A DNA stretch of 57,936 bases from an uncultured Paracoccaceae bacterium (GCA_947489705.1 CANLEQ010000023.1:1-57936), one strand, 5' to 3'. Positions 31,060-39,513 are shown, counted from the stretch's first letter. The notes: generated by a model not told the origin, from the sequence alone. Numbers and translations are program-made.

Positions 31060-33206
31060 GCGTCGAACGAGTCTCCGGAATTACCTTTGTTTCGAGCGTG
31101 GCTCGCTTGGGCCGCCGCGAGATTCGTCTTCTTCAAACCCTTCTTTGCGACGGAATCCGCGTTCGCTTCTGCATCCATCTCAGATTGGGTTGGAGTGCCT
31201 TCGCCATGTTCTGACGCAGTGTCCGGTTGTTCGGTGTCGTCTTGATCGAGGTCCGAATGATACAGTTGCTGCGCGACAATGAGGGCCTCGCTCATATGTC
31301 GCCACTGATTGCGAACCAAGTAGACATGCTGCTCGTCGGCCGGTTCGGCAGCTGAGTCAGCATCGTCTTCGTCGGTCGGTGTTCCGGTGGTGTCTTGTGG
31401 CTCGGCTTCGCTATTGGCTTCGACCGGATCAGTGACGGCGGCGGGTGTCTCCTCGACAGGTCGATGGTCCGCGATTGGATTGACGGCCGCCCCGCCTTGT
31501 GTCGGTTGCGGTTCGACGGGTTCCTGAGGAATCTCCAACGGTTCGTCGGGGAGTTCTTTGGGTTCGGGATAGGGACCGGACTGACCTTCGAACAACGGCT
31601 TGAGTAGCCGGTCCTGATCGTACAGCACCTTGTTCACGAGTATCGGGTTGGAGCCTTGGACCAGGGCCACGATCAGATCGTCGCCAAGCATCCGGAGTTG
31701 CTCGGGACGGATCAATGGCGCTCCGTCTTCGCGCTCCTGATACGAGGTCGACATATCGCCGCCTTTCCATGACTTCGACCGCGACTTGCGGGTGAAATCG
31801 CCGATCGCTGAGCTGATGTAGTTTGGCGTGTCCTTGTCCGCCGGGGCCATGAAGAGCTGCATCCGGCAGTTCGCGAGGATCACCGCCGCCCCTTCCTTGC
31901 CATAGACATCGAGCGAGGAGATCGTCTGCACCACGATCATGATCCGGCCGCCGTAGCTGCGGAGCGTGGCAATCGCCGAGACCAGTACATCCATTCTTCC
32001 GAGGGCCGGGAACTCGTCGAGACAGAACAGGACGGGGTATTTCTCCCCCTTCTCCAGATCGGGTTCCGCTCGCTGCATGATGGAGATCGTCTGCTGGAAC
32101 ATCAGGCGAATGAGAGGAGCCAACGGGACGAGATCGTTTGGGGAGACGACGAGATAGATCGACGCGGGCTCGGAGCGCAGCGTTTTGATCGAGAAGTCCG
32201 AGGCCGACGTCGCCGCCCTCACGGCCGGGTCTGCCCAGAGGCTGAGGCCACCGTCGCTCAGTACCGAAAGATAGGAGCTGAGGATACGCGCCTCCATGCC
32301 CCCCATCTTGTAGAAGATCTTCTTGGCTTCAGGAGATTTCACCTCGTCGCCCAGCTTGCGGAGCGTGGCGAAGGCATCGCCGGGTTGCGAGAGTGCGTCG
32401 AAGACTGCGCCGATGGTCGGCGTCTCGCGCTGCACCGCCAGCATTGCCGTCGCCGCGAAGATTTCGCGCGCGCCTTCGAGGAAGCCCTGGCCGTTGCCAT
32501 GCGCGATGATGAACGACGCAGCGAGCCGCCGCGCCTCGGTGAACCGACGCCGCTCATGTGTCTCGGCCACATCTTGCAAGGGGTTGTAGCGGTGCGTCCG
32601 GCCATCCTCGGCATAGGGAGAGAACTTGTAGACCGCATCGCCGAACGAGACGCGACGCCGACTGGTCTTGGTGAAGAGCTCGCCCTTGAGGTCGAGCGCG
32701 AGGATCGAGCCCGGATAGGTCAGGATCGTCGGGATGACGACGCTGCGGGTCTTGCCCGATCCGGTCGGAGCCGAGGTGATGCTGTGCGGGATGTCCCGCG
32801 ACGACAGGAAATCGGCCTTCGATTTCGGTGTGCCGATTTTGCCGTAGATCGGGCCGTTCAGGTGATTGAGTGAGGTCAGAAGACGGGACCGCTTCATCTC
32901 GGATTTCGTTGCCCATCGAGCCGAGCCATGACTGGTGAGCTGGCGTTTGGTGCCCAACGCGGGGATCGCGATCGCCAGCGCCACTCCGAGACCGCCCCAG
33001 ATCATGAGTGCCGTCCTGATCGGCTCAACCGTGGTAATGTCGCCGAGTGTCGCGGGCATGAAGTCGAAGATCGTGGTGAAACCGACATTCGTGATGTCGC
33101 GCCCAGTGATCCAGGAGGCATATGCGCCGGCGGCGATTGCTCCCAGCATCAGCCCGATTACTAGGCCGCCCAGAGCCAGCGCCAGGATGGATTTTGCAGG
33201 TGACAT
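31056..33206 (-). CDS. virD4: VirD4/TraG coupling protein
   Basis: A 716-residue inner-membrane ATPase that hands relaxase-DNA to the channel. Two N-terminal membrane helices precede Walker A SAPTGSGKTRSV (about 145-156) and Walker B PVLFCLDEFPALGRMD (about 383). A long acidic Glu/Pro-rich C-terminal tail (from ~545, for example EPKELPDEPLEIPQEPVEPQ) ends near residue 716. Such tails in coupling proteins recruit substrates or partners. It is transcribed towards virB11 with relaxase and mobC upstream in the same direction. The start at 33206 gives the membrane anchor. Confidence 0.95.
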   Translation of the reverse strand: MSPAKSILALALGGLVIGLMLGAIAAGAYASWITGRDITNVGFTTIFDFMPATLGDITTVEPIRTALMIWGGLGVALAIAIPALGTKRQLTSHGSARWATKSEMKRSRLLTSLNHLNGPIYGKIGTPKSKADFLSSRDIPHSITSAPTGSGKTRSVVIPTILTYPGSILALDLKGELFTKTSRRRVSFGDAVYKFSPYAEDGRTHRYNPLQDVAETHERRRFTEARRLAASFIIAHGNGQGFLEGAREIFAATAMLAVQRETPTIGAVFDALSQPGDAFATLRKLGDEVKSPEAKKIFYKMGGMEARILSSYLSVLSDGGLSLWADPAVRAATSASDFSIKTLRSEPASIYLVVSPNDLVPLAPLIRLMFQQTISIMQRAEPDLEKGEKYPVLFCLDEFPALGRMDVLVSAIATLRSYGGRIMIVVQTISSLDVYGKEGAAVILANCRMQLFMAPADKDTPNYISSAIGDFTRKSRSKSWKGGDMSTSYQEREDGAPLIRPEQLRMLGDDLIVALVQGSNPILVNKVLYDQDRLLKPLFEGQSGPYPEPKELPDEPLEIPQEPVEPQPTQGGAAVNPIADHRPVEETPAAVTDPVEANSEAEPQDTTGTPTDEDDADSAAEPADEQHVYLVRNQWRHMSEALIVAQQLYHSDLDQDDTEQPDTASEHGEGTPTQSEMDAEANADSVAKKGLKKTNLAAAQASHARNKGNSGDSFDA

Positions 33207-33236
33207 TCTGTCTGTCCTTGTTGTCCGAAGCTCGTC

Positions 33237-35018
33237 TCAGAGACCGTGGCCGTTGGCGTCGCGCTCGCGCTTGGCCCGCTCGGCATCCGCGCGGTCTTGC
33301 TGGCGCTTCGCTTCCTCGCGCTGCGCCGCCGTCTGCCTCTCGGCGGCCTGTTCAGCCTGAACCTGCTGGTAAACCGGGTTGGCTTCGCGCGCGGCTGTAC
33401 GCGCTGCCTCGTCCTGCGCTGCTGTCTGTCGCGCTCGCTCTTGCTGCGATGCCTCGGGGGCGGCGGTCGTGTCACGTCCCGCATTCTGGCGGGACGCTTC
33501 GGGGTACGCTTCGGGGTCGCGGGACCGGACGGCATCGTAGATCGTCGCGATCTCGCGGTGCATCTTCGACAGGGCAACGTCGCGCGATTGCACATCCTCC
33601 GGACCGTCGCCGCGTGCCACGCGGGTCCGGGCGCGTTCCTCGACCTCGGCGCGCTCGAACTGTTGCTCCAGTCCTTTTGACGGCGCAGGTCCCGCATACC
33701 GTTCGACGGTCGCCTCGGGATCGGTGCCGAAGCGAATGGCCACCGCCTTCACCTTCTCTTCCACGGCGCTACGCGCTGCCGTGGCGTTTGGATCGTTTGC
33801 ATCGAAGCCGCGATACCGTCCGCTCGTACTGGGCTCGGTGTAAGGTGCGAGATCTCGGGGATTTGCCAGGATCGGCGCGGTCTCCGCCTTCAACGCGGCG
33901 ATGTCGCGCGTCATTCTCATTCGCGTGGCGCTGTCGCTCACCTGCCCCATGCCGCGATCTATCTTGTCCATATTCTCGCGGATTTCCGCTTTTGCTTCCT
34001 CGACGCGCTGGTTCATGTCGGTCTCCTGCCGATTGCTGATTTTTGCCGTGATGTCCGCAATGGCCTTTCCCTCGGCCGCGGCTGCGGAGGCCGCGTAGAG
34101 GATCTTGGAGGCTTCGGGGGACCGGGCCTCGACGATCTGCGCCTGCATCGCGAAACGCCGCGACTGATGCAGCAGCGCCGCTGCTGCGAGGGTTGCCGTT
34201 TCCTGTGTATGAGCCGGAGCGACCGGAGCTCGACCTTCCTTGCCAGCCAGCCGGTACTCCGCGTCCGGCACCGGCCGGTCGTGGACACCCCGCGCCAGGC
34301 GCGGAGTCGCTTCAAGTTCGATCCCTTCACGACCGGCGACATCCACGAGGACCTCGCGCATTCGGTCGTAGTTCATGTCGCTCCGCTGCGAGACCTTGAG
34401 CCATTCGCCTTGCTCCAGTCCGCGCCGGTAAACGACGACGTGCATGTGCGGATGCGCCCGGTCGGTGTGAAACGCCGTGTAATAGTCGTAGCTGTCGCCG
34501 CCGTAATTGCCCGACCCGAACATCTCTTCGGCCCACGCCCGCCCTGCTTGTTTGGCTGCATCGGGGTCGGTGTTCTCGGGAAAGCTGGCAATAAAGTGCG
34601 AGGTTCGGTCCGCCCTGCCAGATCCCTCCGGCGGCATCCGCCACAACCGCTCTATTTCCGCAGCCTGCACGTCGTCGATTTCGGCTCCCAGCAAGGTTTC
34701 GGATCGCTCCAGAGATTGCTGGCCGTCGCGCGAAAGGTACGCCATCTGCGCCCGCAGCCCGCGCACATCGGACGCCCCGCCCTTGCGGATCATCTTGATC
34801 ACCGCCTGCGGTTTGCGGCCGGGCAATACCCCGCCACCGCTCATGCGCGAGATGTTCCGCTTGTGGGCCGCTTTCAACGCCAATCCGGTCTCGACCTCGC
34901 GGTGTCGTCGCGCCCGTCCGGCCTCGACGATCGCCCAGTCCTTTCCCATGACGGCATCGAGCGCGGAGACATTGTTCGGGGCTGTGCGAGCCCGCTTCAG
35001 AAGATCGAGAACCAGCAT
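33237..35018 (-). CDS. VirD2-like MOBP relaxase
   Basis: A 593-residue relaxase. The catalytic Tyr is probably Y94 in LRAQMAYLSRDG. The metal-binding motif is HTDRAHPHMHVVVYRR (H184, D186, H189, H191, H193), the pattern of VirD2-type relaxases. The C-terminal ~300 residues are Glu/Ala/Arg-rich and probably coiled. It would cut the + strand at the oriT candidate 35551-35563, stay bound to the 5' end and lead the strand through the channel. The N-terminal ~60 residues before homology may be partly untranslated; ATG 35018 is two bases after the mobC stop. No obvious eukaryotic nuclear signal was seen, so bacterial conjugation rather than T-DNA delivery is the likely task. Confidence 0.9.
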   Translation of the reverse strand: MLVLDLLKRARTAPNNVSALDAVMGKDWAIVEAGRARRHREVETGLALKAAHKRNISRMSGGGVLPGRKPQAVIKMIRKGGASDVRGLRAQMAYLSRDGQQSLERSETLLGAEIDDVQAAEIERLWRMPPEGSGRADRTSHFIASFPENTDPDAAKQAGRAWAEEMFGSGNYGGDSYDYYTAFHTDRAHPHMHVVVYRRGLEQGEWLKVSQRSDMNYDRMREVLVDVAGREGIELEATPRLARGVHDRPVPDAEYRLAGKEGRAPVAPAHTQETATLAAAALLHQSRRFAMQAQIVEARSPEASKILYAASAAAAEGKAIADITAKISNRQETDMNQRVEEAKAEIRENMDKIDRGMGQVSDSATRMRMTRDIAALKAETAPILANPRDLAPYTEPSTSGRYRGFDANDPNATAARSAVEEKVKAVAIRFGTDPEATVERYAGPAPSKGLEQQFERAEVEERARTRVARGDGPEDVQSRDVALSKMHREIATIYDAVRSRDPEAYPEASRQNAGRDTTAAPEASQQERARQTAAQDEAARTAAREANPVYQQVQAEQAAERQTAAQREEAKRQQDRADAERAKRERDANGHGL

Positions 35019-35020
35019 CG

Positions 35021-35497
35021 TCAGTCCGCCGATGCTTGCTGGAGCCGTGCCAGGCCATCTTCGCGCCGAGCTGCGAGATCGAGGATGGTTTGCGTCTGGC
35101 TGTGGACGCGGGCCAGCTCGCGAGCCAGCTCCGCGCGCTCCTCCATGAACGCCTTGTAATCGGGATCGCGGGTCCGGTTGGCCGACTTGGCGATCTGGTT
35201 GATGTTCCGGGCTACGCCGATGAGTTGGCGTGTGATGTCCCTCAAGACCTCGATCTGCGCCGGATCGGCCTCGACGAACCCGCCGATCCGACGCACCGCA
35301 ATCCGCAAGGCGCGGCTTCTCTTGATCCCGAGCTGCGCGATCTGCGTGTCAAACTCTGCCAGTTCGGCTTCCGTTACCCGTACCGTCACCACCTTGTCGG
35401 CACGTCGGGCAGGCTTTTCGGCCGATGGGTCAACCCAATCACCGCCCTTCATCTCGCGGTTCTTCCAAGCTGGCGCTTTGGGATCGTCGTTCGTCAT
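35021..35497 (-). CDS. MobC/VirD1-like relaxosome protein (ribbon-helix-helix)
   Basis: 158 residues with an N-terminal ribbon-helix-helix (KVVTVRVTEAELAEFDTQIA, then KRSRALRIAVRRIGGFVE) and the MobC-type helical region (VLRDITRQLIGVARNINQIA, KSANRTRDPDYKAFMEERAE). These proteins bind oriT, melt it and help the relaxase to nick, as VirD1 does for VirD2. Located two bases upstream of the relaxase and 35 bases from the palindrome next to the nic-like site. Confidence 0.87.
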   Translation of the reverse strand: MTNDDPKAPAWKNREMKGGDWVDPSAEKPARRADKVVTVRVTEAELAEFDTQIAQLGIKRSRALRIAVRRIGGFVEADPAQIEVLRDITRQLIGVARNINQIAKSANRTRDPDYKAFMEERAELARELARVHSQTQTILDLAARREDGLARLQQASAD

Positions 35498-35531
35498 CTG
35501 CTCGCGCTTTCGCTGATCTGACCTTCTAATA

Positions 35532-35563
35532 TCAAATGTACTACATTTGAATATATCCTGCCA
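35532..35563 (+). other. Candidate oriT: palindrome plus T-DNA-border-type nic site
   Basis: A 19-base palindrome (TCAAATGTA-C-TACATTTGA, 35532-35550) is followed without a gap by ATATATCCTGCCA (35551-35563). On the other strand that is TGGCAGGATATAT, the 13-base core of Agrobacterium T-DNA borders and close to MOBP nic sites (ATCCTG/C). By analogy VirD2 would cut the + strand between 35560 and 35561. The site lies next to mobC and the relaxase, where MOBP origins are usually found. The identity of the border core is directly visible; the cut position and strand are inferred. Confidence 0.85.
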
Positions 35564-35782
35564 ATCTCTCTACTTCATACCTTCGGCTTCCCATCAACGT
35601 CAAACCTTTACCGCCGTTTGCGACTTCGATGACGGCTCGTGGCCAGAGCACCCGAGTGAACGAGGAAGAATCCCCTCAGAAGCCGTGAAAGCCGCCTCAG
35701 AGCGTAAACCTCCGGGATCGCGCCCCGGGAGACCCAGAGGGACGTCAGGACGACCCCAGCGGCCTCTCAGGCTGTTTTCGCA
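35564..35782. other. Part of the oriT region between nic site and tandem repeats
   Basis: No gene supported. GC-rich and slightly purine-rich, with short repeated CCTCAGA/CCTCTCAG elements. It may contribute protein-binding sites of the relaxosome. Confidence 0.4.
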
Positions 35783-35935
35783 GGACAAAGCTCCAATGGT
35801 CCAACGCTGTGTTGTGGAGATGATCCATTAGGACAGGGCTCCAAAGCTGCTTTGTGAGGGTCGTCCAACGGGACAAGGCTCCAACGCTGTGTTGTGAGGA
35901 TCATCCAACAATACAAAGCTCCATCACGTCGTTAG
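35783..35935 (+). repeat. 40-base tandem repeats, overdrive-like
   Basis: Three full units and one partial unit. Each starts GGACAARGCTCC (35783, 35831, 35871; degenerate at 35911) and contains CGCTGTGTTGTG or a close variant (35805, 35845 as AGCTGCTTTGTG, 35885), exactly 40 bases apart. This core resembles the CGCTGTGTATG stretch of the Ti-plasmid overdrive, the enhancer bound by VirC1. It lies about 220-340 bases from the nic-like site and just upstream of virC1-virC2. Confidence 0.75.
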
Positions 35936-36261
35936 TACAATCTGACAAAGGTCCGAAATGACAAAGCGTCAGTAGGACATAAGGACAATGCGGCAAGGCG
36001 TGTTTGTTACTGGAGGACAAAAGGACATAGCGACATTACGGCAACATGACATTGATCCAGTACGGCAATGGGGGTTTGCTACAACGGGGGAAGAATACAA
36101 TGATACAAAGAGGCGGTGGGACAAAGCTGCGTTGAGCGAAAGAAGAGCGCGAAGTCCGGGCGACAGACGAACCGAACCCGAAGAGGGGGAGGGTGCCAGA
36201 AGTCCCCCACGCGCAGGCGGCAGGGCGAAACCTGCCCGAGAGAGGCAAAGGAGTGGATCGA
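35936..36261. other. GACA-rich leader upstream of virC1
   Basis: No gene. The sequence repeats GGACA/GACAAAG/GACATA-type words at short distances (for example 35944, 35959, 35975, 35983, 36017, 36024, 36119). These could be spaced binding sites for the RHH protein VirC2, for VirC1, or a centromere. The virC1 promoter must lie here. Confidence 0.5.
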
Positions 36262-37041
36262 ATGTTGGACAGTGAACAGGATGCGGCGGCGGAACCGGCC
36301 CCCGACGAAGCCAGCGCCCCGAAGGTCATTACCTTCATGAGTATGAAAGGTGGTGCTGGAAAAACGATCAGCCTCATGGCGCTCGCATCAGGCCTCGTTG
36401 AACGGGGTTTTCGCGTCGCAACCCTCGAGGCAGATGAAGTCACGCCGATTACCAAGTGGCGGAAACATGCGTTGGGTAAGGAGACGTGGAACCCGAACGT
36501 CTTCATCCATCAGGCTCGGCACGCGGAAGACCTCCCGGTCGTCTTCCAGGCGATCGAAAAGGACAACGTCGATTACGTTCTCGTCGACACCAAGGGCGGC
36601 GGCTCTGACATCAACCAGACATTGATCCTGAACTCGCAACTCGTGATCGTGCCGTCCGGTCTCGATGGGACCGAAATGGATGCCCTCTTCGAGACCTGCA
36701 ACTATCTGGTCGAAGTCGTCGAAGACGCGGCAGAAGAGATCCCTGTCGTGATTCTCCTCAACAGGACACCCACACGCGAATCCGCTCTGCCGGTAACGCA
36801 TCGCATGAGCCTCGCGACACTCATCAAGGCGGAGTTGCCCGTATTGAGGACCCGACTGCCCGACAGACAGGTGCATGCCGACACTGCATCGTCGGGAATA
36901 CTCAAGCGATACTACGAGTATTGTCGGGTCACACCCGACCGGCGACTGGTCGCACCCGAGGTTCTCAAGGCGATCCGGGATTCGGAAGCCTTGACGGACG
37001 AGGTCCTCGCGATCCTGACGGCACCTGAGGAGACTGCGTGA
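36262..37041 (+). CDS. virC1: VirC1-like ParA-family ATPase
   Basis: A 259-residue MinD/ParA-type ATPase: deviant Walker A FMSMKGGAGKT (residues ~25-35), DYVLVDTKGGGSD and the C-terminal ParA regions. In Agrobacterium VirC1 binds overdrive, brings the relaxosome to the cell pole and raises T-strand number. The start at 36262 follows AAAGGAG with an eight-base spacer; an in-frame GTG lies three codons upstream. It overlaps virC2 by one base. Because no other ParA-like gene is present, it might also serve plasmid partition. Sequence to VirC1 versus generic ParA cannot be fully separated by eye; the adjacent VirC2-like gene decides for VirC1. Confidence 0.85.
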   Translation: MLDSEQDAAAEPAPDEASAPKVITFMSMKGGAGKTISLMALASGLVERGFRVATLEADEVTPITKWRKHALGKETWNPNVFIHQARHAEDLPVVFQAIEKDNVDYVLVDTKGGGSDINQTLILNSQLVIVPSGLDGTEMDALFETCNYLVEVVEDAAEEIPVVILLNRTPTRESALPVTHRMSLATLIKAELPVLRTRLPDRQVHADTASSGILKRYYEYCRVTPDRRLVAPEVLKAIRDSEALTDEVLAILTAPEETA

Positions 37042-37811
37042 TGGTTTTCAAGCTGAAGAGAATGCCGTCTGAAATGGACTACGATACGGTTCGGGCTCGG
37101 CAGAGAGAGCGCGAAAAGAACGGCTCGGAAGAGCTTGCCGACGATCCGACCCGCAAGCCCGAGACCTCCGAGGTTTCGGATGTATCGGAGGCTTCGAGTT
37201 CGACAGAGACGACCGGTGAAACCGTTCCCGTGACCGATATTGATCCTGCCGGGTTCGACCATCAACTCCCCGAACCCGAACCCGAACCCGAACAGCAAGA
37301 GCCTGCCTCCGGTTCGTCGGTCTCAACAGGCACAGACACCGCCCTGCACTCGGCGAGGGGTCCTGAAGAAGCTGGTGAGCAAAGACGTAAAACCTCGGAC
37401 CGATCGGCCAGGATCACTAAGCCGGTCGGTGAAGATCAATCGCAGCGCGTGACAATCAAGGGATATGCCGCACAACCGGTTTCCGGTGTTTCAGCGACAT
37501 ACGATGAGATCGCGCCGGTCTACGGAGAGCAGGCTGCCCTCAGTCACCTCATTGACGTTGCCCTGACATCCTTCGTGGAGGCATTGGAGGCCGGTCAGGT
37601 CGATCAAAACCAGGTCACGCCGATCTATTCTTCGGTTGCCAAGAAGCGGCAAGTCCACCGGACTATCCCAAAAGCCAGCTATGAGATCATCCTCGACAAA
37701 GTTGATCCAAACAGAATCCTGAAGCCCGGAACCGCTGGACGGGCGATCGTGCAAGGGGCGCTCAACTACTTCGTCATACAAGAAAAAGAACGCAGTAAAG
37801 GGCACCGATAA
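37041..37811 (+). CDS. virC2: VirC2-like RHH DNA-binding protein
   Basis: 256 residues: an acidic, low-complexity Glu/Ser/Pro-rich N-terminal half (EVSDVSEASSSTETTGET, PEPEPEPEQQEPASG), then a compact C-terminal domain from ~140. That domain (GEQAALSHLIDVALTSFVEA, KKRQVHRTIPKASYEIILDK, PGTAGRAIVQGALNYFVIQE) has the ribbon-helix-helix layout of VirC2, which binds DNA near the border together with VirC1. Start ATG at 37041; a GTG directly before it is possible. Confidence 0.8.
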   Translation: MVFKLKRMPSEMDYDTVRARQREREKNGSEELADDPTRKPETSEVSDVSEASSSTETTGETVPVTDIDPAGFDHQLPEPEPEPEQQEPASGSSVSTGTDTALHSARGPEEAGEQRRKTSDRSARITKPVGEDQSQRVTIKGYAAQPVSGVSATYDEIAPVYGEQAALSHLIDVALTSFVEALEAGQVDQNQVTPIYSSVAKKRQVHRTIPKASYEIILDKVDPNRILKPGTAGRAIVQGALNYFVIQEKERSKGHR

Positions 37812-37971
37812 CACGCGGATCGCCGGCCCATTCCCGGTTTCCCACAGGCCCTCGCTCGATACCTTTGGTCTCGCTCGGGCCTGCTTCGCCCCGAACCTCC
37901 ACTCCCAGGGTCGTTCCGGCCCGGGGTGGATAACCGGCAATGGGCCTCCGGCATCGCGCTTGGCTAAACGC
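37812..37971. other. Convergent intergenic region after virC2
   Basis: About 160 bases without a gene between virC2 and the terminator that serves the leftward leading-region gene. No clear terminator for virC2 was found. Confidence 0.4.
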
Positions 37972-37996
37972 GAAAAGCCCCGCCGAAGGCGGGGCT
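37972..37996 (-). terminator. Rho-independent terminator of the 38018-38590 gene
   Basis: Reading leftwards, a perfect nine-base stem AGCCCCGCC/GGCGGGGCT with loop TTC is followed by TTTTCG. It lies 22 bases after the stop of the minus-strand gene at 38018. Confidence 0.85.
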
Positions 37997-38017
37997 CAAC
38001 ATGGTAGGGCAGGGGGG

Positions 38018-38590
38018 TCAGTCCTTCGCGAGACGCCGCATCTGATCGTGAGCGAGTGGCGCACCGGGTTCGGATCGTTCTCTGCTGATTGCGAGGTCTC
38101 CGACGATCGCGGCAAAATCATCAGACCGGGTACGGGTGATCTTCTCGCCGTCGCCGGACACGTTGATTTCCATCTCCGGTGTCAGCCTGAGAAACTCCCC
38201 GTTGGCCTCGATCCAGCTTGTGTCGTCGGCTCCGCTGATCGCTTCGCGCTTGATGGAGCCATCGGCCTGGACGGTGATCCAGACATCGCCGACGCGGACC
38301 TTCACGCCGTAATGGTCGATAATCACGCCGGTCCAACCGATCGCCTCGGGATCACGACGCACGACGAGCTGATCGGGATGGAGCTTGATCTGCACATCGC
38401 CCGCATCGCCGTGGCCGCGCACGACAAGGAAGGACTCTTTCACCTTCGGATCGTCGGTGACGCCGGCGACCCCGTTCTTCGGGGACCACAGGCGAGGGTC
38501 CTGCCGGCTCCGGCCGTCCTTGTTGCGGTGGAAGGCGATGAGGAGCTGCGCGGACTTCCACGCTGATTTGATGCTGGTGAAAGCGTTCAT
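38018..38590 (-). CDS. Hypothetical plasmid protein of the leading region
   Basis: A 190-residue soluble protein starting at 38590 (MNAFTSIKSAWKSAQLLIAF) with GGAAAGG upstream; longer in-frame starts have no such signal. The middle and C-terminal parts are beta-rich and repetitive in shape (DVQIKLHPDQLVVRRDPEAI, GVIIDHYGVKVRVGDVWITV, GEFLRLTPEMEINVSGDGEK), suggesting a beta-solenoid or OB-like fold. I do not recognise the family. It ends at a strong terminator and lies closest to oriT among the minus-strand leading-region genes. Confidence 0.7.
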   Translation of the reverse strand: MNAFTSIKSAWKSAQLLIAFHRNKDGRSRQDPRLWSPKNGVAGVTDDPKVKESFLVVRGHGDAGDVQIKLHPDQLVVRRDPEAIGWTGVIIDHYGVKVRVGDVWITVQADGSIKREAISGADDTSWIEANGEFLRLTPEMEINVSGDGEKITRTRSDDFAAIVGDLAISRERSEPGAPLAHDQMRRLAKD

Positions 38591-38689
38591 GGTCAGCCTT
38601 TCCGACGGGATCATCCGTGTCCCGATACTATCATGTGGCCCTCTAAAGGCCAAAGAAATCAGGGGTTAGAGGCGATTTCTCGCCTCTGT

Positions 38690-39133
38690 TCACGCTGCAC
38701 TGTTGGCCTCGTCGCGGAACCGATCCAGCACCTCGGCCGGTGTCGGATGATGCGAGAAGATCGGCCGCTCCTGAACGACATCGAAGTCCCGGCGGCACAT
38801 TTCCACCGCGCGCAGGTCGTGGTCAGGATGTGCCACCACGCCGCCGTTGCGGTACTGGAAGGCGCACCATTTCTGGAGGCCCTGCGGGTTCTGAGCCGCC
38901 TCGAGCGCGATCTCGGCCGCGACGAGTCTTTGCACCTCCGCGGACAACGCGCTGTCCTTGATCGACGGGTGGCAATCATCGTGGCGGCAGTCAGGGCCCT
39001 CATCAAAGCCAAAGGCCATGCCGGGATGGCGTTCGGCAAGGAGCCGAATGGTGATCTGCGCCGCACGCGCGGTGTCGGTGTGGCTGACAAACCGCTTCGG
39101 AAAGACAGACAGAAGATGGATGGAATGGATCAC
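38690..39133 (-). CDS. Hypothetical plasmid protein, third gene of a coupled leading-region operon
   Basis: A 147-residue protein starting at GTG 39133, which overlaps the stop of the upstream gene (GTGA). Sequence HSIHLLSVFPKRFVSHTDT, ITIRLLAERHPGMAFGFDEG and HHPTPAEVLDRFRDEANSAA; Cys/His residues at PDCRHDDCHP may bind metal. No family recognised. The frame is open further up to 39556 but that part is a shadow of the neighbouring genes. Confidence 0.65.
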   Translation of the reverse strand: MIHSIHLLSVFPKRFVSHTDTARAAQITIRLLAERHPGMAFGFDEGPDCRHDDCHPSIKDSALSAEVQRLVAAEIALEAAQNPQGLQKWCAFQYRNGGVVAHPDHDLRAVEMCRRDFDVVQERPIFSHHPTPAEVLDRFRDEANSAA

Positions 39134-39513
39134 AGCGCGGCCTCCAGTTCGCGGGTTTCGGCCACGGCGGCAATCGCACGCTCGGCACGCAGGGCAGCAC
39201 GACGCAAAAGCGCCCGCCCGTTCGGTTCCTCGGTTCGGATCGACACTGCATCGACGAGCCAGGCATCGGAGAGATGACCGTTGCGCCCGGTAGCAAGGTC
39301 GCGAACCTGGGCGAGATGACCGCCCGCGATCCGCTTGGTGACGAACCGGCCGCGCTCCCATGCGCTGTAATCGCGCGGGAGCCATGCCTCGACTTGCAGC
39401 TTGCGGCCTTGGATGAGGACGATTGTGCCGATCGGTACGGTGCCGACCTGGCGGATGCGCCCGCTGATCTCGACACGGCGATGACGCTGGCTGTTGTATT
39501 GGCGGATCATCAC
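39130..39513 (-). CDS. Hypothetical plasmid protein, second gene of the coupled operon
   Basis: A 127-residue basic protein (YNSQRHRRVEISGRIRQVGT, GTIVLIQGRKLQVEAWLPRD, RNGHLSDAWLVDAVSIRTEE) with a beta-rich centre and helical end. No family recognised. Starts at 39513 (or the second Met at 39510), overlapping the stop of the gene above, and overlaps the gene below by four bases. Confidence 0.65.
   Translation of the reverse strand: MMIRQYNSQRHRRVEISGRIRQVGTVPIGTIVLIQGRKLQVEAWLPRDYSAWERGRFVTKRIAGGHLAQVRDLATGRNGHLSDAWLVDAVSIRTEEPNGRALLRRAALRAERAIAAVAETRELEAAL

Noticed and set aside
35783-35935. Tandem repeats considered as a CRISPR array
   Set aside because: Units follow each other with a constant 40-base period and no unique spacers, and no cas genes are present.
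36262-37041. VirC1-like protein considered as RepA of a RepABC operon
   Set aside because: It is far from repC, no ParB-like gene follows, and the neighbour is a VirC2-like RHH protein.
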